Below are positions 51,014-58,142 of a DNA stretch of 64,000 nt, one piece after another. The stretch covers positions 186,001-250,000 of the forward strand of contig NZ_LMUP01000004.1 of assembly GCF_009765875.1 (NCBI RefSeq), written 5' to 3'. How positions within the stretch are numbered: position 1 is the first letter of the stretch; every line of letters begins with the position of its first letter. The translations under genes were made by a program, and so were the position numbers. The DNA comes from Pedobacter sp. L105 (GTDB lineage Bacteria > Bacteroidota > Bacteroidia > Sphingobacteriales > Sphingobacteriaceae). A model generated the notes under the pieces. It made no database searches. It worked only from the letters and a program-made list of their open reading frames with translations, and had not been told where the DNA came from.

Positions 51014-51850
51014 TTATTTAACTACAATCAGTGTTTGTCCGATCTTTATTCCTCCTTCAGTCAGATTATTCAGGGACTTTAATTCATCCACTGTCATATT
51101 GTACTTCTTTGAGAGACTGTAAAGGGTATCACCTTTCTGGACTACATAATTAGGGCTCGTGGTATTGATTACCTGATTGGACGGCGGTGTTTCTACCGGT
51201 GTAAATTTTTTCGCCTCTTTTGGAATATCGGCATTGATTTGTGTAAACACTTTATCCTCACGTTTCAGCTTATCCGTTTCTGATTCTGGCTGGTCATATT
51301 GATGCAATTGATATTTTTCAATGGTCGTGATCAGCAAGTCCGGATATTTTGGATTGGTTGCATAACCGGCTTGTTTTAAACCTTTGGCCCAGTTGACATA
51401 GTCATTTTTGTCGAGCTCAAATAAAGCACTGTAACGCTTTCTTTTTAAAAAGGCAGAATGGTCCTTATACGATTCTCTTGCGTCTTTATAAACCCTGAAA
51501 CAATCATTGTTTTTATCGTCATCTTTATAATAACCTTTTCCTTTCCATTCAGAGGTTACTTTAACGCCAAAATGATTGTTGGCAAACTTGGCCAGTTTAC
51601 TATTGCCGCTTCCTGATTCTATAATACCTTGTGCCAGTGTGATACTTGCCGGAATCCCATAGGTATTCATTTCCTCAATAGCTACATCCTTATAGGTAGC
51701 AATGTAACTTATTGTGGTATAATCTGTAAAATTAGGATTTGCTTTGGTCGCTTCTTTCTCGATCTCCTTATTATTACGGCGATACTTTCTCGTTTTACAC
51801 GAAGAAAGAGTGATCGTTCCTATGACAAATAGTAAAAGTAGTTTTTTCAT
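51014..51850 (-). CDS. Glucosaminidase-LysM lipoprotein
   Basis: 278 residues. A lipobox (TITLSSC) follows the signal peptide, so it is probably lipid-anchored. The glucosaminidase domain (PF01832) has GIPASITLAQGIIESGSGNSKLAKFANNHFGVK, with its catalytic Glu in IIESG, and WAKGLKQAGYATNPKYPDLL. One LysM domain closes the protein (YVVQKGDTLYSLSKKYNMTVDELKSLNNL). It would hydrolyse peptidoglycan glycan strands. It is a paralogue of the gene directly upstream, whose stop overlaps this start by one base. Confidence 0.87.
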   Translation of the reverse strand: MKKLLLLFVIGTITLSSCKTRKYRRNNKEIEKEATKANPNFTDYTTISYIATYKDVAIEEMNTYGIPASITLAQGIIESGSGNSKLAKFANNHFGVKVTSEWKGKGYYKDDDKNNDCFRVYKDARESYKDHSAFLKRKRYSALFELDKNDYVNWAKGLKQAGYATNPKYPDLLITTIEKYQLHQYDQPESETDKLKREDKVFTQINADIPKEAKKFTPVETPPSNQVINTTSPNYVVQKGDTLYSLSKKYNMTVDELKSLNNLTEGGIKIGQTLIVVK

Positions 51851-52563
51851 TAAAATCTTATTTTCTGCCCGGGTTTTAATGCTGATCTTTTTAATCCGTT
51901 CTTACGCATCAATGCTTTTGCAGTGGTACCGTGTGATGATGCCAGTTTATTCAGGTTATCTCCTTTTTTCACCTTGTAAGTTTTAGAAGAAGCCCTATGG
52001 TGTCTGGAAGACCGTGAATGGCTATGGTGTTTCCTTGTTTCTGCGTGATCAATTGCCTTTACAGGTTCTACATAATCTTGTGGTCTTTCATCATACTGAT
52101 ACAACTCGTATTTATTGATGATAGCCAACACCTGGTTAGCCCATCGTCTGCTGCTGGCATAACCTCCACGCTGAATACCTTTAGTCCAGGCCGCATAATC
52201 ATACTGGTCGCAGTTATCAAATAATTTACTGAACGTAGAGCTGTTCTGTAAAACTTCTACAAAATTATCATACGATTCATCTGCATTTTCATAATCGCGG
52301 TAGGAAGAATTGATTGCTGTATTGCTGTTCGTTCCTTTAATTCCAAAATGATTGTTCAGGTTACGGGCAACTTTACTTTTGCCGGCAGCGGATTCATGAA
52401 TGGCAACGGCCAGGATCACACTTGCAGGAACATCATATTCTCTCATTAACTCCTGGGCATGGTCTGTATGTTCTTCAACATATTCCTGTACGGTTTGACT
52501 TTGTGCTGTTGAACCAAGTGTAATCAGGATCAGGCAGGTAAGCAGTAGGTTTTTTAGTTTCAT
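51850..52563 (-). CDS. Glucosaminidase-LysM exported protein
   Basis: 237 residues. A signal peptide (KLKNLLLTCLILITLGSTAQS) is not followed by a clear lipobox. The glucosaminidase domain has YDVPASVILAVAIHESAAGKSKVARNLNNHFGIK (Glu in IHES). A basic Ser/His linker (KHHSHSRSSRHHRASSK) leads to a LysM (YKVKKGDNLNKLASSHGTTAKALMRKNGL). It is a tandem paralogue of the next gene; the second has a lipoprotein signal, so the two enzymes probably act at different places in the envelope. Confidence 0.87.
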   Translation of the reverse strand: MKLKNLLLTCLILITLGSTAQSQTVQEYVEEHTDHAQELMREYDVPASVILAVAIHESAAGKSKVARNLNNHFGIKGTNSNTAINSSYRDYENADESYDNFVEVLQNSSTFSKLFDNCDQYDYAAWTKGIQRGGYASSRRWANQVLAIINKYELYQYDERPQDYVEPVKAIDHAETRKHHSHSRSSRHHRASSKTYKVKKGDNLNKLASSHGTTAKALMRKNGLKRSALKPGQKIRF

Positions 52564-52566
52564 TCT

Positions 52567-53202
52567 TTATTTTTTTCTGACGATAAATAAACCGTCCCTC
52601 ACGGGTAAGATTAATTTTTCCGTTCTGTTGTCTAAGGCAACTTTATCATTAAATGTAGTAATATTTCTGGTAGGCTTGTCTTGCTGGTCGTTCAGTACTT
52701 TTCCACTCCATAGTACATTATCTATGATGATTAACCCGCCGGGCCTTACGCGGTCAAAGATAAGATCATAATAGAAACCATTATTTTTTTTATCCGCATC
52801 GATAAAAACAAGGTCTAATACCTCATTAATCTCATTTACGGTTTGGGTGGCATCGCCCAAAATATATTTTATTTTTGAATTATAGGGTGATTCGGCAAAA
52901 TATCCTCGTACTCTGTCTTCAAGTTCGATGTTAATATCTAAAGTATACAGCAGTCCGTCTTCTGCCAGTCCCTCAGCCAGGCAAAGGGTTGCATATCCGG
53001 TAAAAGTACCAATTTCGAGAATCCTTTTGGGGGTGATGAGCTTACTTAACATACTTAATACCCGGCCCTGGTAATGCCCTGAAAGCATTTTCGGCATTAA
53101 AACCCGGAGGTGTGTTTCTCTGTCAATCCGCTGCAGCAACTCACTTTCAGGTTCGCAGAATTTTAACAGTAAATCTTGTAAGTCTTCTTTAATCAGGCTC
53201 AT
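52567..53202 (-). CDS. Class I SAM-dependent O-methyltransferase
   Basis: 211 residues. The SAM-binding motif is ILEIGTFTGYATLCLAEGLAEDG, followed by LYTLDINIELEDRVRGYF, LDLVFIDADKKNNGFYYDL (metal Asp/Asn pair) and GGLIIIDNVLWSGKV. This is the catechol/caffeoyl-CoA O-methyltransferase type; its substrate is unknown. It is placed between ruvX (8 bp) and the glucosaminidase gene (3 bp) on one strand. Confidence 0.88.
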   Translation of the reverse strand: MSLIKEDLQDLLLKFCEPESELLQRIDRETHLRVLMPKMLSGHYQGRVLSMLSKLITPKRILEIGTFTGYATLCLAEGLAEDGLLYTLDINIELEDRVRGYFAESPYNSKIKYILGDATQTVNEINEVLDLVFIDADKKNNGFYYDLIFDRVRPGGLIIIDNVLWSGKVLNDQQDKPTRNITTFNDKVALDNRTEKLILPVRDGLFIVRKK

Positions 53203-53210
53203 TTAGTCTC

Positions 53211-53627
53211 TTATAAACGGTGTTCTTCCATGAAATATTGTAAAATGATCGTGGCGGCTATCGTATCCACACGTTCTTTGTTCCTGCGGTCTTGTTTTTT
53301 CAGGCCGCTTTGCATGATGGTTTGATGGGCTAACTTTGAGGTAAAGCGCTCGTCAATCCAGTGCTGCGGGATCTGTGGAAAGTTCTTTTTTAAGATGGTT
53401 GAGAAGCCTTTCACATGTTGTGCAGATTCTGAAGGTGTCCCGTCCATCTGTATTGGATCGCCGATCACAAAGGCTTCTACCTGCTCTGTCAGCAGGTATT
53501 TTTTTAAATAATTAACAATATCCTTTGGGTGTATGGTATCAAGCCCTGTAGCAATAATTTGCAGGGGATCTGTAACGGCAATGCCGATACGTTTGGTGCC
53601 ATAATCAAATGCGATAATACGTGACAT
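53211..53627 (-). CDS. ruvX: Holliday junction resolvase-like RuvX (YqgF)
   Basis: 138 residues from the ATG at 53627; the frame extends upstream, but that part overlaps the divergent holB start. YqgF motifs: IIAFDYGTKRIGIAVTDPLQ (RNase-H-like Asp), EAFVIGDPIQMDGTPSESAQHV and IPQHWIDERFTSKLAHQ. It has a role in rRNA 5'-end processing and possibly in recombination. It leads a four-gene minus-strand operon. CAAAGATT lies five bases upstream of its ATG. Confidence 0.9.
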   Translation of the reverse strand: MSRIIAFDYGTKRIGIAVTDPLQIIATGLDTIHPKDIVNYLKKYLLTEQVEAFVIGDPIQMDGTPSESAQHVKGFSTILKKNFPQIPQHWIDERFTSKLAHQTIMQSGLKKQDRRNKERVDTIAATIILQYFMEEHRL

Positions 53628-53632
53628 AGCTG

Positions 53633-53660
53633 CAAAGATTGTTATAAATTTACTATTTTG
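53633..53660. promoter_or_regulatory. Divergent ruvX/holB promoter, very short
   Basis: Only 39 bp lie between the ruvX and holB start codons. On the minus strand AATCTTTG (53633-53640) is a near -7 box five bases from ruvX. On the plus strand a weaker CTATTTTG (53653-53660) ends six bases before holB. Both leaders would be nearly absent. Confidence 0.35.
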
Positions 53661-53666
53661 CACCAA

Positions 53667-54815
53667 ATGCAGTTCAAAGACATCATAGGACAGGAGGAAA
53701 TAAAGCAGCAGCTGATACAGACTGTTGCAGAAAACAGGGTGAGCCACGCCCAGTTATTTCTGTCGCCTGAAGGTAGCGGGGCATTGCCTCTTGCCATCGC
53801 CTATGCGCAATATATCAACTGTTTAAGTAAAACAGCTACTGATAGTTGCGGTACTTGTTCTTCCTGCAGGAAGTACGAAAGGTATATCCATCCCGACCTT
53901 CATTTCTCCTATCCATTTTTTGCTTCGAAAGATGTTAAAATAGCCGTGGATGTATTAGAAGAATGGAGAACCATGCTGCTGAATGATCCTTATACGGATC
54001 TTGATATCTGGCGTTCGCAGCTCAACGCAGAAAACAAACAGGCCAATATCAATATCGCCGAATGTCATGATATCATAAAAAAGCTAAGTTATAAAGCTTT
54101 TGAAGCAGATACAAAGGTGCTGATTATGTGGCTGCCTGAATACCTGGAGAAAGAAGGTAATTCTTTACTGAAGATCATTGAAGAACCGCCTGCAAATACG
54201 CTGTTCCTGCTGGTGGCAAATAACCAGGAACATATATTATCCACACTTCTTTCGCGGACGCAAATTGTAAAAATTCCTAAGCTTTCCGGTGTTACTATAG
54301 AAAACTACCTGACTGAAAATCATAATCTATCAGCCGATCAGGCTGCTTCCTATAGTTTTCTTGCAGATGGAAATTTGATTGAAGCGAAGTCGCTGGCTGC
54401 CCAGGTGCATAATGACAATGCAGAAATATTTGCAGAATGGCTGCGGATGGGTTACGGAAACAGGGTTCCGGAGCTGATCACTTTTGTAGAGCAGGCAGCA
54501 GGCTGGGGTAGGGAAAATCAAAAGAATTTTTTAAAGTACGGCATTAGTTTTTTAAGGGAGTGCAGTCTCATTCTGAGTGGTGCAGATAGCCTTGTAAAAC
54601 TACCTGTAAGGGCTTTAGATACTGCATATAGGCTAAGTAAGCATGTACTGAACCTCACCATGGCGGCCGCAATTATTACTGAGCTGGAGCAGGCTCATTA
54701 CCATATAGAACGGAATGCTAATCCGAAAATACTATTTTTAGATGTATCTTTACAATTGGTAAAACTTATTAAGTTTAAAACGCTCCCGAAAGGGACTCAA
54801 CATATATACAATTAG
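53667..54815 (+). CDS. holB: DNA polymerase III delta' subunit HolB
   Basis: 382 residues from the ATG at 53667 (a TTG at 53658 is not preferred). Clamp-loader AAA features: FKDIIGQEEIKQQLI, SHAQLFLSPEGSGALPLAIAYAQYINC, a zinc-binding set with cysteines in DSCGTCSSCRKYERYIHPDL, and the sensor region LFLLVANNQEHILSTLLSRTQIVKIP with SRTQ. The Walker A loop is degenerate (SPEGSGAL), as in delta' subunits, which do not hydrolyse ATP. The next gene, ricT, follows after 2 bp, the same neighbour as in Bacillus. Confidence 0.9.
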   Translation: MQFKDIIGQEEIKQQLIQTVAENRVSHAQLFLSPEGSGALPLAIAYAQYINCLSKTATDSCGTCSSCRKYERYIHPDLHFSYPFFASKDVKIAVDVLEEWRTMLLNDPYTDLDIWRSQLNAENKQANINIAECHDIIKKLSYKAFEADTKVLIMWLPEYLEKEGNSLLKIIEEPPANTLFLLVANNQEHILSTLLSRTQIVKIPKLSGVTIENYLTENHNLSADQAASYSFLADGNLIEAKSLAAQVHNDNAEIFAEWLRMGYGNRVPELITFVEQAAGWGRENQKNFLKYGISFLRECSLILSGADSLVKLPVRALDTAYRLSKHVLNLTMAAAIITELEQAHYHIERNANPKILFLDVSLQLVKLIKFKTLPKGTQHIYN

Positions 54816-54817
54816 TT

Positions 54818-56263
54818 ATGGGATGTGGAAGTTGTTCTACAGGTGGCGGTTGCGCCCCTTCTGGCTGCAAAAGTAATGGCTCATGCCTTACCGGAGGCTG
54901 CCAAAAAATGGAAGTTTACGATTGGCTGTCTAATTTGGACATGCCCTCAAATTATAAACCTTTTCAGGTAATCGAAGTTAAATTCAAAGGTGCCAGAAAA
55001 GAATTTTACCTGAACAATGACAATATTTACCTGGAAATAGGTGAGTTAATCGCCGTAGAAGGATCTACGGGCGGTTATGATATTGGTCACGTCTCTTTAA
55101 CAGGTGAACTCGTGCGTATGCAAATGAAACGCCGTAAAACCCCTATGGACCAGGTTACCCGTAAAGTTTATCGCAAGGCTACAGAAGCTGATGTAGATAA
55201 ATGGAAACTGGCGAAAGATTTGGAATGGGAAACGATGCATAAGGCGCGTACGTTAGCGCTCGACCTGCGTTTGTCCATGAAGATCAGTGATGTGGATTAC
55301 CAGGGGGATAAAACCAAAGCTACTTTCTTTTACACTGCCGAAGGGCGGGTAGATTTCAGGGAACTGATCAAAAAGATGGCAGAAACATTCCGTATCAGGA
55401 TTGAAATGCGCCAGATTGGAATGAGACAGGAAGCCGGAAGACTGGGAGGTATCGGTTCATGCGGACGTGAGCTTTGCTGCTCTACCTGGTTAACCAATTT
55501 TAAGACTGTATCTACTGCTGCAGCCAGATATCAGAACCTTTCTTTAAATACATTAAAATTGGCCGGACAATGCGGTAAATTGAAATGCTGTTTAAACTAT
55601 GAGCTGGATACTTACCTGGATGCGTTGAAAGATATACCAGACCGCGTAGAAAACCTGCAAACAGAAGTAGGCACCGCACGTCATCAGAAAACGGATATTT
55701 TTAAGAAGTTGATGTGGTTTAGCTATCCTAATCAGGAAGACTGGATCCCTTTGAAAGTAGATCGTGTGAAAGAGATCATGGCGATGAATAAAAAGGGACA
55801 AAAACCAAGCAATCTAAAAGATGAGGCTGTAGAATTGCCAACATCTGCTATTGTAGAAAAAATCCCTGATTATGAAAATGTAGTTGGCCAGGATAGTTTG
55901 ACCAGGCTGGATGATAAACCCAGGAACAAAAATAACCGCAATAACAACAAGAATAAACCGGGCAGTGTAAACAACAGACCAGAGCGTCCTGTAAAGGCAG
56001 GACAACCTGCACAGCGGACTGCTCAGCCTACTCCAAATCAAAAGCCTGCTGAAAACAGAAGGCCTCCTGAAGCGAGGAGAAACCCTGAAGTGAAGAAAGG
56101 CCCGGAAGTAAAGAAAGCTCCTGAAGTTAACAGCGTGCAGGATGTAGTGAAAGCAGAAGATGGAACGGTGGCTAAATCGCCATCTGCCAGCAGAAATAAC
56201 AGAAGCAGGAATAACCGCAGACGTAACAAACCAACGGATAAGCCAAAGAATGAAGAGAATTAA
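54818..56263 (+). CDS. RicT / PSP1 domain protein with Cys-rich start and basic tail
   Basis: 481 residues, much longer than Bacillus RicT (YaaT), which is about 275. The N-terminus has six Cys in 28 residues (C3, C6, C12, C17, C23, C28). The PSP1 domain (about 55-330) contains GCGRELCCSTWL-like SCGRELCCSTWL and GQCGKLKCCLNYE, the Cys clusters that bind Fe-S in RicT. The last 120 residues are Asn/Arg/Pro/Lys-rich, with EVKK-PEVKK repeats. RicT assists RNA processing with RicA/F in Firmicutes, and partners are not seen here. The gene overlaps gldH by 14 bp. Confidence 0.88.
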   Translation: MGCGSCSTGGGCAPSGCKSNGSCLTGGCQKMEVYDWLSNLDMPSNYKPFQVIEVKFKGARKEFYLNNDNIYLEIGELIAVEGSTGGYDIGHVSLTGELVRMQMKRRKTPMDQVTRKVYRKATEADVDKWKLAKDLEWETMHKARTLALDLRLSMKISDVDYQGDKTKATFFYTAEGRVDFRELIKKMAETFRIRIEMRQIGMRQEAGRLGGIGSCGRELCCSTWLTNFKTVSTAAARYQNLSLNTLKLAGQCGKLKCCLNYELDTYLDALKDIPDRVENLQTEVGTARHQKTDIFKKLMWFSYPNQEDWIPLKVDRVKEIMAMNKKGQKPSNLKDEAVELPTSAIVEKIPDYENVVGQDSLTRLDDKPRNKNNRNNNKNKPGSVNNRPERPVKAGQPAQRTAQPTPNQKPAENRRPPEARRNPEVKKGPEVKKAPEVNSVQDVVKAEDGTVAKSPSASRNNRSRNNRRRNKPTDKPKNEEN

Positions 56264-56735
56264 TCTTTTTGTATGGATAATATCCTGCATTCTCGTAGTG
56301 GGAATTTATGGATGTCATACCAATAACCTGATTGACACGAATGAGGAGATGCCCCAGAGGAACTGGAGTTATATCCAAAAGGTGAAAGCGATTGTCATCA
56401 TTAAAGATCAAACAAAAGCTTATAACCTGAAATTTAAATTAAGGCATACCGCAGATTACCGGTATGCCAATATTTTTGTTTTAATGCATCTCAGTGGGCC
56501 GGGCATGCCAAAAGTTACCCGACGTTATGAATATAAACTGGCAGAGACCGATGGTGAATGGCTGGGTAAAGGTTCCGGAAACTTATATACCTATACGCTG
56601 CCCCTGCTTACCGGATACCATTTCGCGCAGGGAGGGAATTACATGATAGAGATCGAGCAGAACATGCGTGATAACCCTTTAAAAGAGGTTAGCGATGCCG
56701 GTATCCTCGTTTCTGAAGTTGGTGAAACTCAATAA
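56250..56735 (+). CDS. gldH: Gliding motility lipoprotein GldH
   Basis: 161 residues from the ATG at 56250; the open frame extends upstream to 56160, inside ricT, but the signal peptide starts at 56250. The lipobox IYGC places Cys22 as the lipid anchor (KRINLFVWIISCILVVGIYGC). The mature part is a compact beta-rich domain (YANIFVLMHLSGPGMPKVTRRYEYKLAETDG, and MIEIEQNMRDNPLKEV), the GldH fold. GldH supports the gliding and type IX secretion machinery of Bacteroidota. It overlaps ricT by 14 bp and converges with murF 4 bp after its stop. Confidence 0.88.
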   Translation: MKRINLFVWIISCILVVGIYGCHTNNLIDTNEEMPQRNWSYIQKVKAIVIIKDQTKAYNLKFKLRHTADYRYANIFVLMHLSGPGMPKVTRRYEYKLAETDGEWLGKGSGNLYTYTLPLLTGYHFAQGGNYMIEIEQNMRDNPLKEVSDAGILVSEVGETQ

Positions 56736-56739
56736 GAAT

Positions 56740-58044
56740 TTAATCCAGGGCCGGCAATAGCTGTTCTAAAGCCATTCCTCTCGATCCTTTCAATAGGATC
56801 AGGCTATCTTTAATGGGATGGGCTTGTAGCCAGGCCTCAGCTTCTTTTGGAGTAGCAAAAAAATCACCTTTATAGCTATCTTTTAAACCATAAAACTGTT
56901 TTCCTATAAATAACAAACTGTCCATTTTCAAGTCCTGTGTCAGGGCTGCAATTATTTTATGCTGCTCTTCAGCTTCATTACCTAATTCAAACATGTCGCC
57001 AATAATTGCCACTTTATTGCTGGCATGAAGTGTTGCTATGTTTTTAAGCGCTGCGGCCATGCTGCTGGGGTTTGCATTATAAAAGTCGCAGATGATTGTG
57101 TTAGTAGCTGTTTTGGTCAGCTGCGACCTGTTGTTTTTAGGCATATAACCCTCCAGTCCTTTGTTGATCTGGTCAACATTAAGATTAAAAAAGGCCCCGA
57201 TACAAATAGCCGCCAGAATATTCTCAAAATTATAGGCCCCTGTAAGATTGGTATTTACCCGGAATGATTCATCTCTTCCCTTCCAGTTGAGCGCTATCAG
57301 CGGATCAGATTCAAGAAGTTCCCCTGTAATAAAATTGGTTCCTTCAGTACCATAATATACGAGGTGGTCCAATGCGGTTACCGTACTCATTTCTATCAGG
57401 TATGGGTTATCGCGGTTAATAAAAGCGGTACCACTTTCTTTTTTTAAGTATTGAAATAACTCTGCCTTTCCTTTTTTCACGCCCTCAAAGCCACCAAAAC
57501 CATCCAGATGTGCCATTCCGATATTCGTGATCAATCCATGGGTAGGCTGGGCAATACTGCATAACAATTCAATTTCTTTCTGATGATTAGCACCCATTTC
57601 AATAACGGCAATTTCTGTATCATCCTGTATAGAGAGGATAGATAAGGGTACGCCAATGTGGTTGTTCAGATTGCCTTTAGTAGCGTAGGTCCTATACTTT
57701 TCAGACAAAACAGCGTTGATCAGTTCCTTTGTTGTTGTTTTGCCATTACTTCCCGTAAGGCCGATTACAGGAATGCGCAGCTCGCTGCGGTGTAACCTTG
57801 CCAGATCCTGTAGTTCGGTCAGTACATCTTCTACTAAAATGCAGCGATCGTTAACCCGGTAAGCTGCGTTGTCTATAATGGCAAAAGCAGCACCCTGGTT
57901 CAAAGCTTGTTCAGCAAAGGTATTCGCGTCGAAATTTTCACCTTTTAAGGCAAAGAACAAACAATCCCTGCTAATGCTCCGGGTGTCTGTGCAAATGACA
58001 GGATAGTAAAGAAAATGCTGATATATAAGTTGGGTCTGGGACAT
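56740..58044 (-). CDS. murF: UDP-N-acetylmuramoyl-tripeptide--D-Ala-D-Ala ligase MurF
   Basis: 434 residues. It adds D-Ala-D-Ala to the peptidoglycan precursor. Mur ligase features: substrate-binding N-terminal domain (TDTRSISRDCLFFALKGENFDAN), ATP loop LTGSNGKTTTKELINAVL, VIEMGANHQKEIELLCSIAQPTHGLITNIGMAHLDGFGG and the C-terminal domain with DFYNANPSSMAAALKN. It is encoded away from other mur genes. The start is ATG 58044; the divergent M14 gene begins 98 bp away. Confidence 0.95.
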   Translation of the reverse strand: MSQTQLIYQHFLYYPVICTDTRSISRDCLFFALKGENFDANTFAEQALNQGAAFAIIDNAAYRVNDRCILVEDVLTELQDLARLHRSELRIPVIGLTGSNGKTTTKELINAVLSEKYRTYATKGNLNNHIGVPLSILSIQDDTEIAVIEMGANHQKEIELLCSIAQPTHGLITNIGMAHLDGFGGFEGVKKGKAELFQYLKKESGTAFINRDNPYLIEMSTVTALDHLVYYGTEGTNFITGELLESDPLIALNWKGRDESFRVNTNLTGAYNFENILAAICIGAFFNLNVDQINKGLEGYMPKNNRSQLTKTATNTIICDFYNANPSSMAAALKNIATLHASNKVAIIGDMFELGNEAEEQHKIIAALTQDLKMDSLLFIGKQFYGLKDSYKGDFFATPKEAEAWLQAHPIKDSLILLKGSRGMALEQLLPALD

Positions 58045-58142
58045 AGGTACAATATTGTTATTGAATAGCGTAAAATTACATTAAGCATTACAAACAAAAA
58101 ATATTCTTTAGTACTTTGGTATAAATTAAATTACGCTCTCCG

